Of a stretch of 5,827 nt of DNA, positions 1-4,626 are shown one piece after another. The notes beneath the pieces were generated by a model. That model saw only the letters and a list, made by a program, of their open reading frames with translations, did not search any database and was not told where the DNA came from. A program made the position numbers and the translations under genes. The DNA is from Candidatus Levyibacteriota bacterium. Lineage in GTDB: Bacteria; Patescibacteria; Microgenomatia; Levybacterales; UBA12049. The stretch covers positions 1 to 5,827 of the forward strand of contig PPGL01000034.1 of NCBI GenBank assembly GCA_003173915.1. The letters run 5' to 3'. Within the stretch, counting starts at the first letter, position 1. The number at the start of each line of letters is the position of its first letter.

Positions 1-31
1 AAGTGTAATATGCTAGCGTAGTTATTACTTG

Positions 32-40
32 TGGTATACT
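32..40 (+). promoter_or_regulatory. Extended -10 promoter of the YvlD-like gene
   Basis: The bases TGG followed by TATACT (35-40) form an extended -10 element (TGn plus a box matching TATAAT at five of six positions). No good -35 is visible around 12-17, as is common for extended -10 promoters. Transcription would be expected to start about 7 bases after the box, near 47, which is exactly the GTG codon taken as the gene start. The message would then be leaderless. This is read by eye from consensus similarity only. Confidence 0.55.
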
Positions 41-46
41 ACAAAT

Positions 47-379
47 GTGCAAATTCTGTTAAAGCTTTTTCTTAATTCTATCGCAGTTGTTATTACCGCA
101 TATCTTTTACCCGGAGTTCATATCAATAATTTTCTTACTGCAGTTGTTGTTGCCGTTGTTTTGGGAGTTTTGAATGCAATTCTCAAACCAATACTGTTTG
201 TTCTCACTTTGCCCGTAAATATTCTCACGCTAGGGCTTTTTACGTTCATTCTTAACGGTTTTATTATTTTACTGGTGAGTAATCTTGTAGGAGGATTTCA
301 TGTTGAAAATTTCGGGTGGGCAATTCTTTTTAGCATCATTCTTTCTCTAATTAATTGGTTTCTCTCTTCGCTTAAGTAA
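47..379 (+). CDS. Phage holin family / YvlD-like four-helix membrane protein
   Basis: This is a small integral membrane protein of 111 residues with four hydrophobic helices, resembling the YvlD / 'phage holin superfamily IV' family (Pfam Phage_holin_4_2). The recognisable part runs from the first helix ending in AYLLPGV, through the core LNAILKPILFVLTLPVNILT, to a Gly-Leu-Phe and Asn-containing third helix (GLFTFILNG), and a final helix ending in the short tail SSLK. The family is widespread in bacteria. Its role is poorly defined and may concern the envelope or envelope stress; lysis activity should not be assumed from the name. An in-frame TTG at 29 would add six residues, but it lies upstream of the predicted -10 box and would not be transcribed from it. 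Starting at GTG 47 gives MQILLKLFLNS, typical of family N-termini. No Shine-Dalgarno sequence precedes either start. The stop is TAA, and the next gene follows after 76 bases. Confidence 0.85.
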   Translation: MQILLKLFLNSIAVVITAYLLPGVHINNFLTAVVVAVVLGVLNAILKPILFVLTLPVNILTLGLFTFILNGFIILLVSNLVGGFHVENFGWAILFSIILSLINWFLSSLK

Positions 380-442
380 CTTACCAAATCCTTACACTCT
401 TTTCGTTAATCACTTACATGGTATTTATACACCGAAGAGGAG

Positions 443-451
443 AGGAGGTGA
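443..451 (+). promoter_or_regulatory. Strong Shine-Dalgarno site of the secreted-protein gene
   Basis: AGGAGGTGA is complementary to the usual 3' end of 16S rRNA over nine bases, with seven bases between GGAGG and the ATG at 456. It sits in a purine-rich run from about 434 to 454 and fixes the start of the downstream gene. No other gene in this window has anything comparable, so this gene appears to be translated by a different route from its neighbours. A promoter should lie near 419-431 (TGG followed by TATTTATAC), but the -10 match there is weak and I do not call it. Confidence 0.8.
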
Positions 452-455
452 GAGT

Positions 456-860
456 ATGCAAAAAATTATTACTGGTCTGTTTGTCTTGACCTTTCTGGCG
501 GGTTCTGCATTTCCATCATTTGCGGATCCAACAAACCCACAAGTAGCGGCAAATAATCCGCAAACGGTTGCATATTACACAAGTGGGCTGCATGGAATTC
601 CCGGCGAAGATTCTACGCATAGCGGAGTCGATTATGTCAAACAAAATGGGAATAGCGGAAATTTTGACCAATGGTTTTGTGGAACAGCCACATCTCCTGA
701 TCAGTTAAATGAATGTGATCATAGTGTATGGATATCAGTTGGAAATCAAACAACCTGTCCTGCAGGACAAGTGTTGGTTGAAAATGCTAATCAGTCATGG
801 GGAAGTTACTTAAGTAGCGGTAATTATTGTGTCCAAAATAACGACGCAAACGTACACTAA
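456..860 (+). CDS. Small secreted protein with four cysteines, unknown function
   Basis: I do not recognise a family for this 134-residue protein. It begins with a clear Sec signal peptide: Lys at residue 3, a hydrophobic stretch from about 4 to 19 (IITGLFVLTFLAG), and a likely signal peptidase I site after Ala-23 (SFA|DP). The signal region has no cysteine, so it is not a lipoprotein. The mature part, about 111 residues, is rich in Asn, Gln, Ser and Gly. It has exactly four cysteines (75, 87, 101, 125), enough for two disulfides after export, and aromatic residues at Y40-Y41, W73-F74, W92 and W115. There is no second membrane helix and no sortase or pilin motif. The start is firmly set by the Shine-Dalgarno site. 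A hairpin follows the stop, so it is probably transcribed alone. Role unknown; a released or wall-associated extracellular protein is the safest statement. Confidence 0.8.
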   Translation: MQKIITGLFVLTFLAGSAFPSFADPTNPQVAANNPQTVAYYTSGLHGIPGEDSTHSGVDYVKQNGNSGNFDQWFCGTATSPDQLNECDHSVWISVGNQTTCPAGQVLVENANQSWGSYLSSGNYCVQNNDANVH

Positions 861-880
861 GGTTTACTGGTTTATACATG

Positions 881-912
881 AAGACACCTATGGATGCATC
901 TGTAGGTGTCTT
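881..912 (+). terminator. Terminator-like hairpin after the secreted-protein gene
   Basis: AAGACACCTA (881-890) and TAGGTGTCTT (903-912) form a perfect 10-bp stem around a 12-base loop that contains the self-complementary GATGCATC. It lies 20 bases after the TAA stop. The downstream bases (TGTAG) do not give a good U-run; only the stem's own TCTTT is U-rich. Termination is therefore plausible but not certain, and the hairpin may instead protect the 3' end of the message. Confidence 0.6.
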
Positions 913-924
913 TGTAGAAAAAAC

Positions 925-980
925 TTGTCATCCACGACCCTTCGGTCCTGAGCTCAGGGTCGAAGGACCTGATCGAGGAT
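925..980 (-). repeat. Palindromic intergenic repeat, unit 1 (inverted orientation)
   Basis: The unit starts with TTGTCATCC and ends with GGAT, giving matching ATCC/GGAT ends. Inside is a 34-bp imperfect palindrome (936-969) whose centre CCTGAGCTCAGG (947-958) is perfect and is flanked by CCTTCG on the left and CGAAGG on the right. The TCATCC ... GGATCTAGA ends resemble short interspersed palindromes known from many bacterial genomes (TGTCATCCTGAGC-type repeats). It lies in opposite orientation to units 2 and 3. A folded RNA or cruciform is possible; no protein is encoded. Confidence 0.6.
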
Positions 981-982
981 CT

Positions 983-1045
983 AGATTCTGGACAAGTCCT
1001 TCGGTAAACTCAGGACAGTGAGCAAATTCGAACTGCCAGAATGAC
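983..1045 (+). repeat. Palindromic intergenic repeat, unit 2
   Basis: The ends are inverted repeats: ATTCTGG (985-991) pairs with CCAGAAT (1036-1042), and the unit closes with ATGAC. An internal stem GTCCT (996-1000) / AGGAC (1012-1016) encloses TTCGGTAAACTC. The whole resembles the dispersed repeat type with a 'CCTTCG...CTCAGGACAGTGAGC' core seen in many bacterial genomes. It overlaps or abuts unit 1 at the shared CTAGA and is followed five bases later by unit 3. Confidence 0.6.
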
Positions 1046-1050
1046 GACTT

Positions 1051-1109
1051 AGATTCTCGATTTCCCCACAAGGGGACTAGCTTCTTCGAAGTGTCGCGCG
1101 AGAATGACA
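1051..1109 (+). repeat. Palindromic intergenic repeat, unit 3
   Basis: The ends ATTCTCG (1053-1059) and CGAGAAT (1099-1105) are perfect inverted repeats, and the unit closes with ATGACA. Inside are two further dyads: TCCCC (1063-1067) / GGGGA (1072-1076) with a four-base loop, and the palindrome CTTCGAAG (1084-1091). Its outer ends match those of unit 2 (AGATTCTsG ... CsAGAATGAC) while the centre is unrelated, so the ends define the family. It stops 20 bases before the -35 of the rseP promoter. Confidence 0.6.
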
Positions 1110-1129
1110 TAAACTTTTTAAATTTTATG

Positions 1130-1158
1130 TTGTAATTTGTATTAAACTTCGATATTAT
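1130..1158 (+). promoter_or_regulatory. Promoter of the RseP-type protease gene
   Basis: TTGTAA (1130-1135) and TATTAT (1153-1158) are separated by 17 bases and lie behind an A/T-rich run (1109-1130) that could act as an UP element. Expected transcription start is about 1165, leaving a leader of roughly six bases before ATG 1171. An overlapping TATGAT (1156-1161) would place the start still closer to the ATG. There is no Shine-Dalgarno sequence, so translation is probably leaderless or nearly so. Confidence 0.6.
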
Positions 1159-1170
1159 GATGTAACTTCT

Positions 1171-2277
1171 ATGTTTGTAACTATTATTGTATTCATTTTG
1201 GTTCTTTCTGTTTTGGTTTTGGTTCACGAAGCAGGACATTTTTTTGTTGCTAAGTGGATGGGAATTAAGGTAGAAGAATTTGGATTTGGATTTCCACCTC
1301 GGGCTTTTGGGAAAAAGATTGGCGAAACAATCTATTCTCTCAACTGGTTACCTATTGGCGGATTTGTAAAATTGTATGGAGAAGACGAAGCTGGAGGAGG
1401 TTCAGTACGAATCAAGAATCAAGATGTAAGAATAAGGAATGATAGAAGAGCATTTATCTCAAGAAATCCCTGGCAGCGTGCTTCTATTGTTGTTGCAGGA
1501 GTTATCATGAATTTTCTTTTGGCAGTTGTTATTCTGTCGTATGTATATTCGGTGAAGGGGGTTCCGGTGCCACAACATGTTGTTATTGCAGATGTCGCAA
1601 AAGGATCTCCTGCAGCAACAGCAGGACTTAAAAAAAATGAAACAGTTGTTTCTATAGATGGTCGAACAATTACTAGTTCGGATGATTTGGTTAGTTATAC
1701 TAAAAATCATTTGGGGGAAAAATTATCTCTTGTCGTTACGACAAAAAATGGAGAGAAAAGTACTCTTGTTATTACTCCTCGCAAAAATTATCCATCTAAT
1801 CAAGGACCAATGGGAGTTGTTATCTCTGAGCAGGTTGCAGTTAAGAAATATCCCTGGTACCAAGCGCCATATGTTGGTCTGAGAGAATCACTCAAAACAT
1901 CACTACTTATACTCCAAGGGCTTGGGGATGTTGTTGTACAGCTTGTTACTATGCATTCCATTCCTGCAGGTGTTGCTGGACCGGTTGGAATTGCTCAAAT
2001 TACTGGTCAAACAGTAAAATATGGATTTGATGCAGTATTGTCTTTAGTTGCATTATTATCTCTTAATTTAGCAATTATGAATGTGCTGCCAATTCCAGCA
2101 CTCGATGGGGGAAGACTCTTTTTTATTCTTGTTGAAGCAGTGAGTGGAAAGAAAGTGAGTCCTAAAGTTGAAAGCTATGTGCATTCAGTTGGGATGGCAG
2201 TATTACTTCTGCTGATTCTTCTTGTCACATTCCACGATATCTTTAGAATCTTTACCGGGCAGAGTCTGTTGCCATAA
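1171..2277 (+). CDS. rseP: RseP-like M50 (site-2) intramembrane zinc metalloprotease
   Basis: This is a membrane-embedded zinc protease of the RseP/RasP (S2P) family, which cuts transmembrane segments of anti-sigma factors or signal-peptide remnants. The first helix (residues 1-25) carries the zinc motif HEAGH (19-23), giving two His ligands and the catalytic Glu-20. The third metal ligand is Asp-312 in NVLPIPALDGGR (304-315), also on a membrane helix. A second helix spans about 98-127 (ending near NFLLAVVILSYVYSVKG). One PDZ domain follows at about 138-205, then an amphipathic stretch, the LDG helix and a final helix (about 338-357). At 368 residues with a single PDZ domain it is shorter than E. 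coli RseP (450 residues, two PDZ domains). Where relatives often read AGPxxN before the second helix, this has AGVIMN. The substrate is not visible: no sigma/anti-sigma pair lies nearby. No clear intrinsic terminator follows. Family assignment is secure; the exact role is inferred. Confidence 0.95.
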   Translation: MFVTIIVFILVLSVLVLVHEAGHFFVAKWMGIKVEEFGFGFPPRAFGKKIGETIYSLNWLPIGGFVKLYGEDEAGGGSVRIKNQDVRIRNDRRAFISRNPWQRASIVVAGVIMNFLLAVVILSYVYSVKGVPVPQHVVIADVAKGSPAATAGLKKNETVVSIDGRTITSSDDLVSYTKNHLGEKLSLVVTTKNGEKSTLVITPRKNYPSNQGPMGVVISEQVAVKKYPWYQAPYVGLRESLKTSLLILQGLGDVVVQLVTMHSIPAGVAGPVGIAQITGQTVKYGFDAVLSLVALLSLNLAIMNVLPIPALDGGRLFFILVEAVSGKKVSPKVESYVHSVGMAVLLLLILLVTFHDIFRIFTGQSLLP

Positions 2278-2350
2278 ATTATTCTTTTAATTCTATAATT
2301 GTTTAAAAATTCTAGGTGGTATTCCTCTTCCTTTCTGTATAGAAAACTTG

Positions 2351-2356
2351 TATCAT
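2351..2356 (+). promoter_or_regulatory. -10 box of the 6-phosphogluconolactonase gene
   Basis: TATCAT, preceded directly by TTG, matches the -10 consensus at five of six positions and ends ten bases before ATG 2367. A transcription start near 2363 would leave about four leader bases. No convincing -35 is seen 16-18 bases upstream (TTCCTT at 2328-2333 is weak). A small dyad TTTCT/AGAAA (2332-2336 / 2341-2345) lies just upstream and might be a binding site, but it is short. Confidence 0.45.
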
Positions 2357-2366
2357 AGCTACACCT

Positions 2367-3068
2367 ATGCAAGTAGTTGTTGTTAAAAAATCCGAGCAGG
2401 GTATTGAGCGGGCAAAAGAAGCTTTATATGATCAGGTTGATAACAAAACTGTTTTATTTTTATCCGGTGGTTTAACGCCAAAGCCACTCTATGAAATGCT
2501 TGCGAAAGAAAAAATTATCAAACCGGCTGCAGTTGCACTTGTCGACGAACGCTATGGCGAACCTCTTCATGAAAATAGTAATGAGCGCATGATTGCCGAG
2601 ACAGGATTTTTGGGATATATAAGAAGTCATGGAATTCCCGTTCATTTAATTTTAAAAAAAGGTGAGTCTCCTGAAAATGTAGCATCAGCTTATGATGAAA
2701 CAGTCAGAAAGTTATTTTTTCATTTCCCCAAAAGTGTTGGCATTTTAGGTGTAGGTCCAGACGGTCACACATCAAGCATTATTCCCAATAGAAAAGATTT
2801 TCATAACCCTTTATTTGATACTTCGCAAAAGCATCGTTTTGTTTCTCAATTTACTGATGAAAAAAGTGCATATGGAACTCGTATTGGTCTTACCTTTGCA
2901 GGGCTTGCGTTACTAGACTCATTTATCGTACTAGCATTTGGACGGGAAAAAGCAAAAGCACTGAAAAAGATGTTTGAGCAAGGTCCGCTTGAAGAAATTC
3001 CCGCACGGTTTTTTGTAGCAGAAGAAAATGCAAGAAAGACTCTAGTAATAACCAATCAAAGGATCTAA
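2367..3068 (+). CDS. pgl: 6-phosphogluconolactonase (DevB/SugI type)
   Basis: This enzyme hydrolyses 6-phosphogluconolactone to 6-phosphogluconate, the second step of the oxidative pentose phosphate pathway, in the cytoplasm. The 233 residues match the usual DevB-type length. Family motifs appear in order: LFLSGGLTPKPLYEML (phosphate-binding loop, Ser-33 to Pro-38), ALVDERYGEPLHENSNERM (Asp-60, Glu-61, Arg-62, Asn-72), and GVGPDGHTSSIIP (128-138, with the proposed catalytic His-134), followed by the IGLTFAGL and VLAFGREKAKAL segments. The fold is shared with glucosamine-6-phosphate deaminase, so the motifs alone leave some ambiguity. The DGHTSS motif and the immediate neighbours, zwf and gnd, settle it in favour of the lactonase. 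ATG 2367 has no Shine-Dalgarno sequence but sits just behind a -10 box. The TAA stop abuts the -10 box of zwf. Confidence 0.93.
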   Translation: MQVVVVKKSEQGIERAKEALYDQVDNKTVLFLSGGLTPKPLYEMLAKEKIIKPAAVALVDERYGEPLHENSNERMIAETGFLGYIRSHGIPVHLILKKGESPENVASAYDETVRKLFFHFPKSVGILGVGPDGHTSSIIPNRKDFHNPLFDTSQKHRFVSQFTDEKSAYGTRIGLTFAGLALLDSFIVLAFGREKAKALKKMFEQGPLEEIPARFFVAEENARKTLVITNQRI

Positions 3069-3074
3069 TATAAT
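3069..3074 (+). promoter_or_regulatory. Consensus -10 box of the zwf promoter
   Basis: TATAAT is a perfect -10 hexamer beginning on the first base after the pgl stop codon. No good -35 is visible inside the end of pgl. Expected transcription start is about 3081, inside the small hairpin repeat that follows. This would give zwf its own promoter even though the gap to pgl is tiny. Confidence 0.55.
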
Positions 3075-3078
3075 AGAA

Positions 3079-3103
3079 ATGCTGAGACAAGTTCAGCATG
3101 ACA
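3079..3103 (+). repeat. Short hairpin repeat in the zwf leader
   Basis: ATGCTGA (3079-3085) and TCAGCAT (3093-3099) form a perfect 7-bp stem with a seven-base loop, followed by GACA. The unit resembles a dispersed 'GCTGAaACAAGTTCAGCATGACA' repeat common in bacterial genomes, and ends in ATGACA like the intergenic units at 983-1109. Translating it in the zwf frame gives MLRQVQHDR, a peptide recognisable as repeat-derived rather than part of an enzyme. It occupies most of the predicted zwf leader. Confidence 0.65.
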
Positions 3104-3111
3104 GAGTATTA

Positions 3112-4545
3112 ATGAACTCACCATTCGTTTTTGTTATTTTTGGAGCAACGGGAGATTTAGCACACAATAAGCTAATTCCAGCACTCTTTGGCTTGTTTAA
3201 GCAAAACAAATTACCTCAAGAGTTCTTTGTAGTAGGATTTGCCAGGCGCGCATTTTCTCAAAAAGAATTTTCTGATTCATTTGAGAATTTTACAAAAGAC
3301 TCTGAATGGAATAATTTTGCGAGTCACCTTGCATATCAACAGGGAACATTTGAAGAAGAAACAGGTTATGCACAACTTACAGAAGTTTTAGCTTCTTTTG
3401 ACAAGCATGGTGGCGCATGTATCACTAGAATTTTTTATTTAGCAACTCCTCCAGAGCATTATGAATCAATTCTTCATTTTTTGGATAAAACAAAACTGTC
3501 TAATGGATGCGGGCAGGGAAGTAGCAAATGGACTCGAATTGCCATAGAAAAGCCATTTGGAAAGGATTTAGAAACAGCAAAAGCGCTTGATAGAAAACTT
3601 GCACGAATTTTTGATGAAAAACAAATTTTCCGTGTCGATCACTATTTAGGTAAAGAAACAGTGCAAAATATGTTAATTTTTCGCTTTGCCAACGGCATTT
3701 TTGATCCAATTTGGAATAATGAATACATCGATCATGTTCAAATAACCCTTGCCGAACATAAAGGGATAGAAAATAGAGGAAAATTTTTTGATGGTGTTGG
3801 AATTTTACGAGATGTCGCGCAAAATCATATTTTGCAACTGCTTGCTCCTATTATTATGGAAATGCCAAAAAGTTTTTCAAAAGAAGGAGTTCGTGATGCT
3901 CGCTATCACGCAATTTCTTCAATCAAACAAATTCAACCAGATGAAGTGGGAAAATTTGTTGTTCGGGGACAATACGAAGGATACACACAGGAAAAAGATG
4001 TTGATGCCGATTCCCAAACAGAAACATTTGCAGCAATGAAAATATCATTAAAAAGTAAACGCTTTGCTGGGGTTCCTATTTATATTCGCGTTGGGAAAAA
4101 ATTAAAAGAACCTCTTGTAACTGTTTCTCTTGTGTTTCGCCAAACATGCCATCTTCTTTTTAAAGAAATAGGGTGTCCTGAAGAAGGAAATATCCTGACA
4201 TTTACCATCCAACCAAATGAAGGCATTACTCTTACAACAATTGCAAAAGGACTTGGAGAAAAAATTGTTTTAAATCCTGTTACTATGCATTTTACCTATG
4301 AAGAAAGTTATCATAGTAAGGGAAATGATGCATATCAAAAAATTCTTCTCGATATTTTAGAAGGCGATCAAATGCTATTTAACAGGTCTGATGAGCTGGG
4401 AAGTTCGTGGGAATTTATAACAAAAATTTTGCAGGGCTTTGAAAAAGAAGGTGTTCCACTCTATTCATACAAACAAGGTAGTTGGGGTCCAAAAGAGGCA
4501 ACAGACTTAATTGAAAAAGATGGCAGAAAGTGGATTGAAGAGTAG
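3112..4545 (+). CDS. zwf: Glucose-6-phosphate 1-dehydrogenase
   Basis: This enzyme oxidises glucose-6-phosphate to 6-phosphogluconolactone with reduction of NAD(P)+, the committing step of the oxidative pentose phosphate pathway. Numbered from ATG 3112 (477 residues), it has the N-terminal dinucleotide-binding loop GATGDLA (11-17) and the EKPFG segment (146-150). The substrate motif RVDHYLGKE spans 174-182, then come FANGIFDPIWN and GVGILRDVAQNHILQLL with the catalytic base His-239. Asp-176 and His-239 correspond to the Asp-His pair described in Leuconostoc mesenteroides G6PDH. The length is normal and no key residue is missing. An in-frame ATG at 3079 would add eleven residues, MLRQVQHDRVL, but these come from a palindromic repeat and no homologous N-terminus is expected there. 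MNSPFVFVIFGATGDL from 3112 looks like a standard beginning. Neither ATG has a Shine-Dalgarno sequence; since neighbouring genes look leaderless, use of 3079 cannot be excluded. The stop is TAG. Confidence 0.95.
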   Translation: MNSPFVFVIFGATGDLAHNKLIPALFGLFKQNKLPQEFFVVGFARRAFSQKEFSDSFENFTKDSEWNNFASHLAYQQGTFEEETGYAQLTEVLASFDKHGGACITRIFYLATPPEHYESILHFLDKTKLSNGCGQGSSKWTRIAIEKPFGKDLETAKALDRKLARIFDEKQIFRVDHYLGKETVQNMLIFRFANGIFDPIWNNEYIDHVQITLAEHKGIENRGKFFDGVGILRDVAQNHILQLLAPIIMEMPKSFSKEGVRDARYHAISSIKQIQPDEVGKFVVRGQYEGYTQEKDVDADSQTETFAAMKISLKSKRFAGVPIYIRVGKKLKEPLVTVSLVFRQTCHLLFKEIGCPEEGNILTFTIQPNEGITLTTIAKGLGEKIVLNPVTMHFTYEESYHSKGNDAYQKILLDILEGDQMLFNRSDELGSSWEFITKILQGFEKEGVPLYSYKQGSWGPKEATDLIEKDGRKWIEE

Positions 4546-4552
4546 CGTAGAA

Positions 4553-4564
4553 GGTAAAATTACC
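4553..4564. promoter_or_regulatory. Small inverted repeat upstream of the gnd -35 box
   Basis: GGTAA and TTACC are separated by two bases and lie immediately upstream of the predicted gnd -35 box (4567-4572). The spacing suits a protein-binding site better than an RNA hairpin. It is short and could arise by chance. Confidence 0.25.
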
Positions 4565-4566
4565 AC

Positions 4567-4595
4567 TTGCAAGAATGATAAGGAATTAGTACTAT
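4567..4595 (+). promoter_or_regulatory. Promoter of the gnd gene
   Basis: TTGCAA (4567-4572) and TACTAT (4590-4595) are separated by exactly 17 bases. Expected transcription start is about 4602, the first base of a perfect hairpin, leaving a leader of about 25 bases to ATG 4627. A palindrome is centred on the -10 box. Both hexamers match consensus at four or five of six positions. Confidence 0.6.
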
Positions 4596-4600
4596 CTCCT
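4581..4600. promoter_or_regulatory. 20-bp palindrome over the gnd -10 box (candidate operator)
   Basis: The 20 bases from AGGA to TCCT are symmetric at 16 positions, with a perfect 8-bp core TAGTACTA (4587-4594) and perfect outer arms AGGA/TCCT. There is no loop, so this looks like a dimeric DNA-binding site rather than an RNA stem. Its centre (4590.5) falls at the edge of the -10 hexamer, where a bound repressor would block RNA polymerase. The regulator is unknown. Confidence 0.4.
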
Positions 4601-4601
4601 A

Positions 4602-4621
4602 ATCTAGCATTGCTGCTAGAT
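4602..4621 (+). promoter_or_regulatory. Perfect hairpin in the gnd leader
   Basis: ATCTAGCA (4602-4609) and TGCTAGAT (4614-4621) form a perfect 8-bp stem around TTGC. The start codon of gnd lies five bases after the stem. The predicted transcription start falls on the first base of the stem, so the message would begin with a hairpin. Options are protection of the 5' end, control of ribosome access, a second operator next to the palindrome at 4581-4600, or a weak terminator for zwf. The absence of a U-run argues against the last. Confidence 0.5.
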
Positions 4622-4626
4622 ATTTT

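Noticed and set aside
6..27. TAATA ... TATTA dyad with central GCTAGC upstream of the first gene
   Set aside because: The outer arms and the GCTAGC core have different centres of symmetry, so this is not a true palindrome.
47..379. True phage holin and hence a prophage remnant
   Set aside because: The family name is historical; these proteins are common chromosomal membrane proteins, and no endolysin or other phage gene is nearby.
925..1109. Possible small CRISPR array
   Set aside because: Units differ in their centres, vary in orientation and are not separated by uniform spacers; they are palindromic interspersed repeats.
928..1239. Minus-strand open frame of 103 codons across the gene-free stretch and the start of rseP
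   Set aside because: It runs through three palindromic repeats and into the rseP coding region, its product is low in recognisable features, and no promoter or ribosome site supports it.
2277..2305. AATTAT/ATAATT inverted repeat after rseP as a terminator
   Set aside because: The stem is only six A/T pairs with a 12-base loop and is followed by only three T's, so it is too weak to call.
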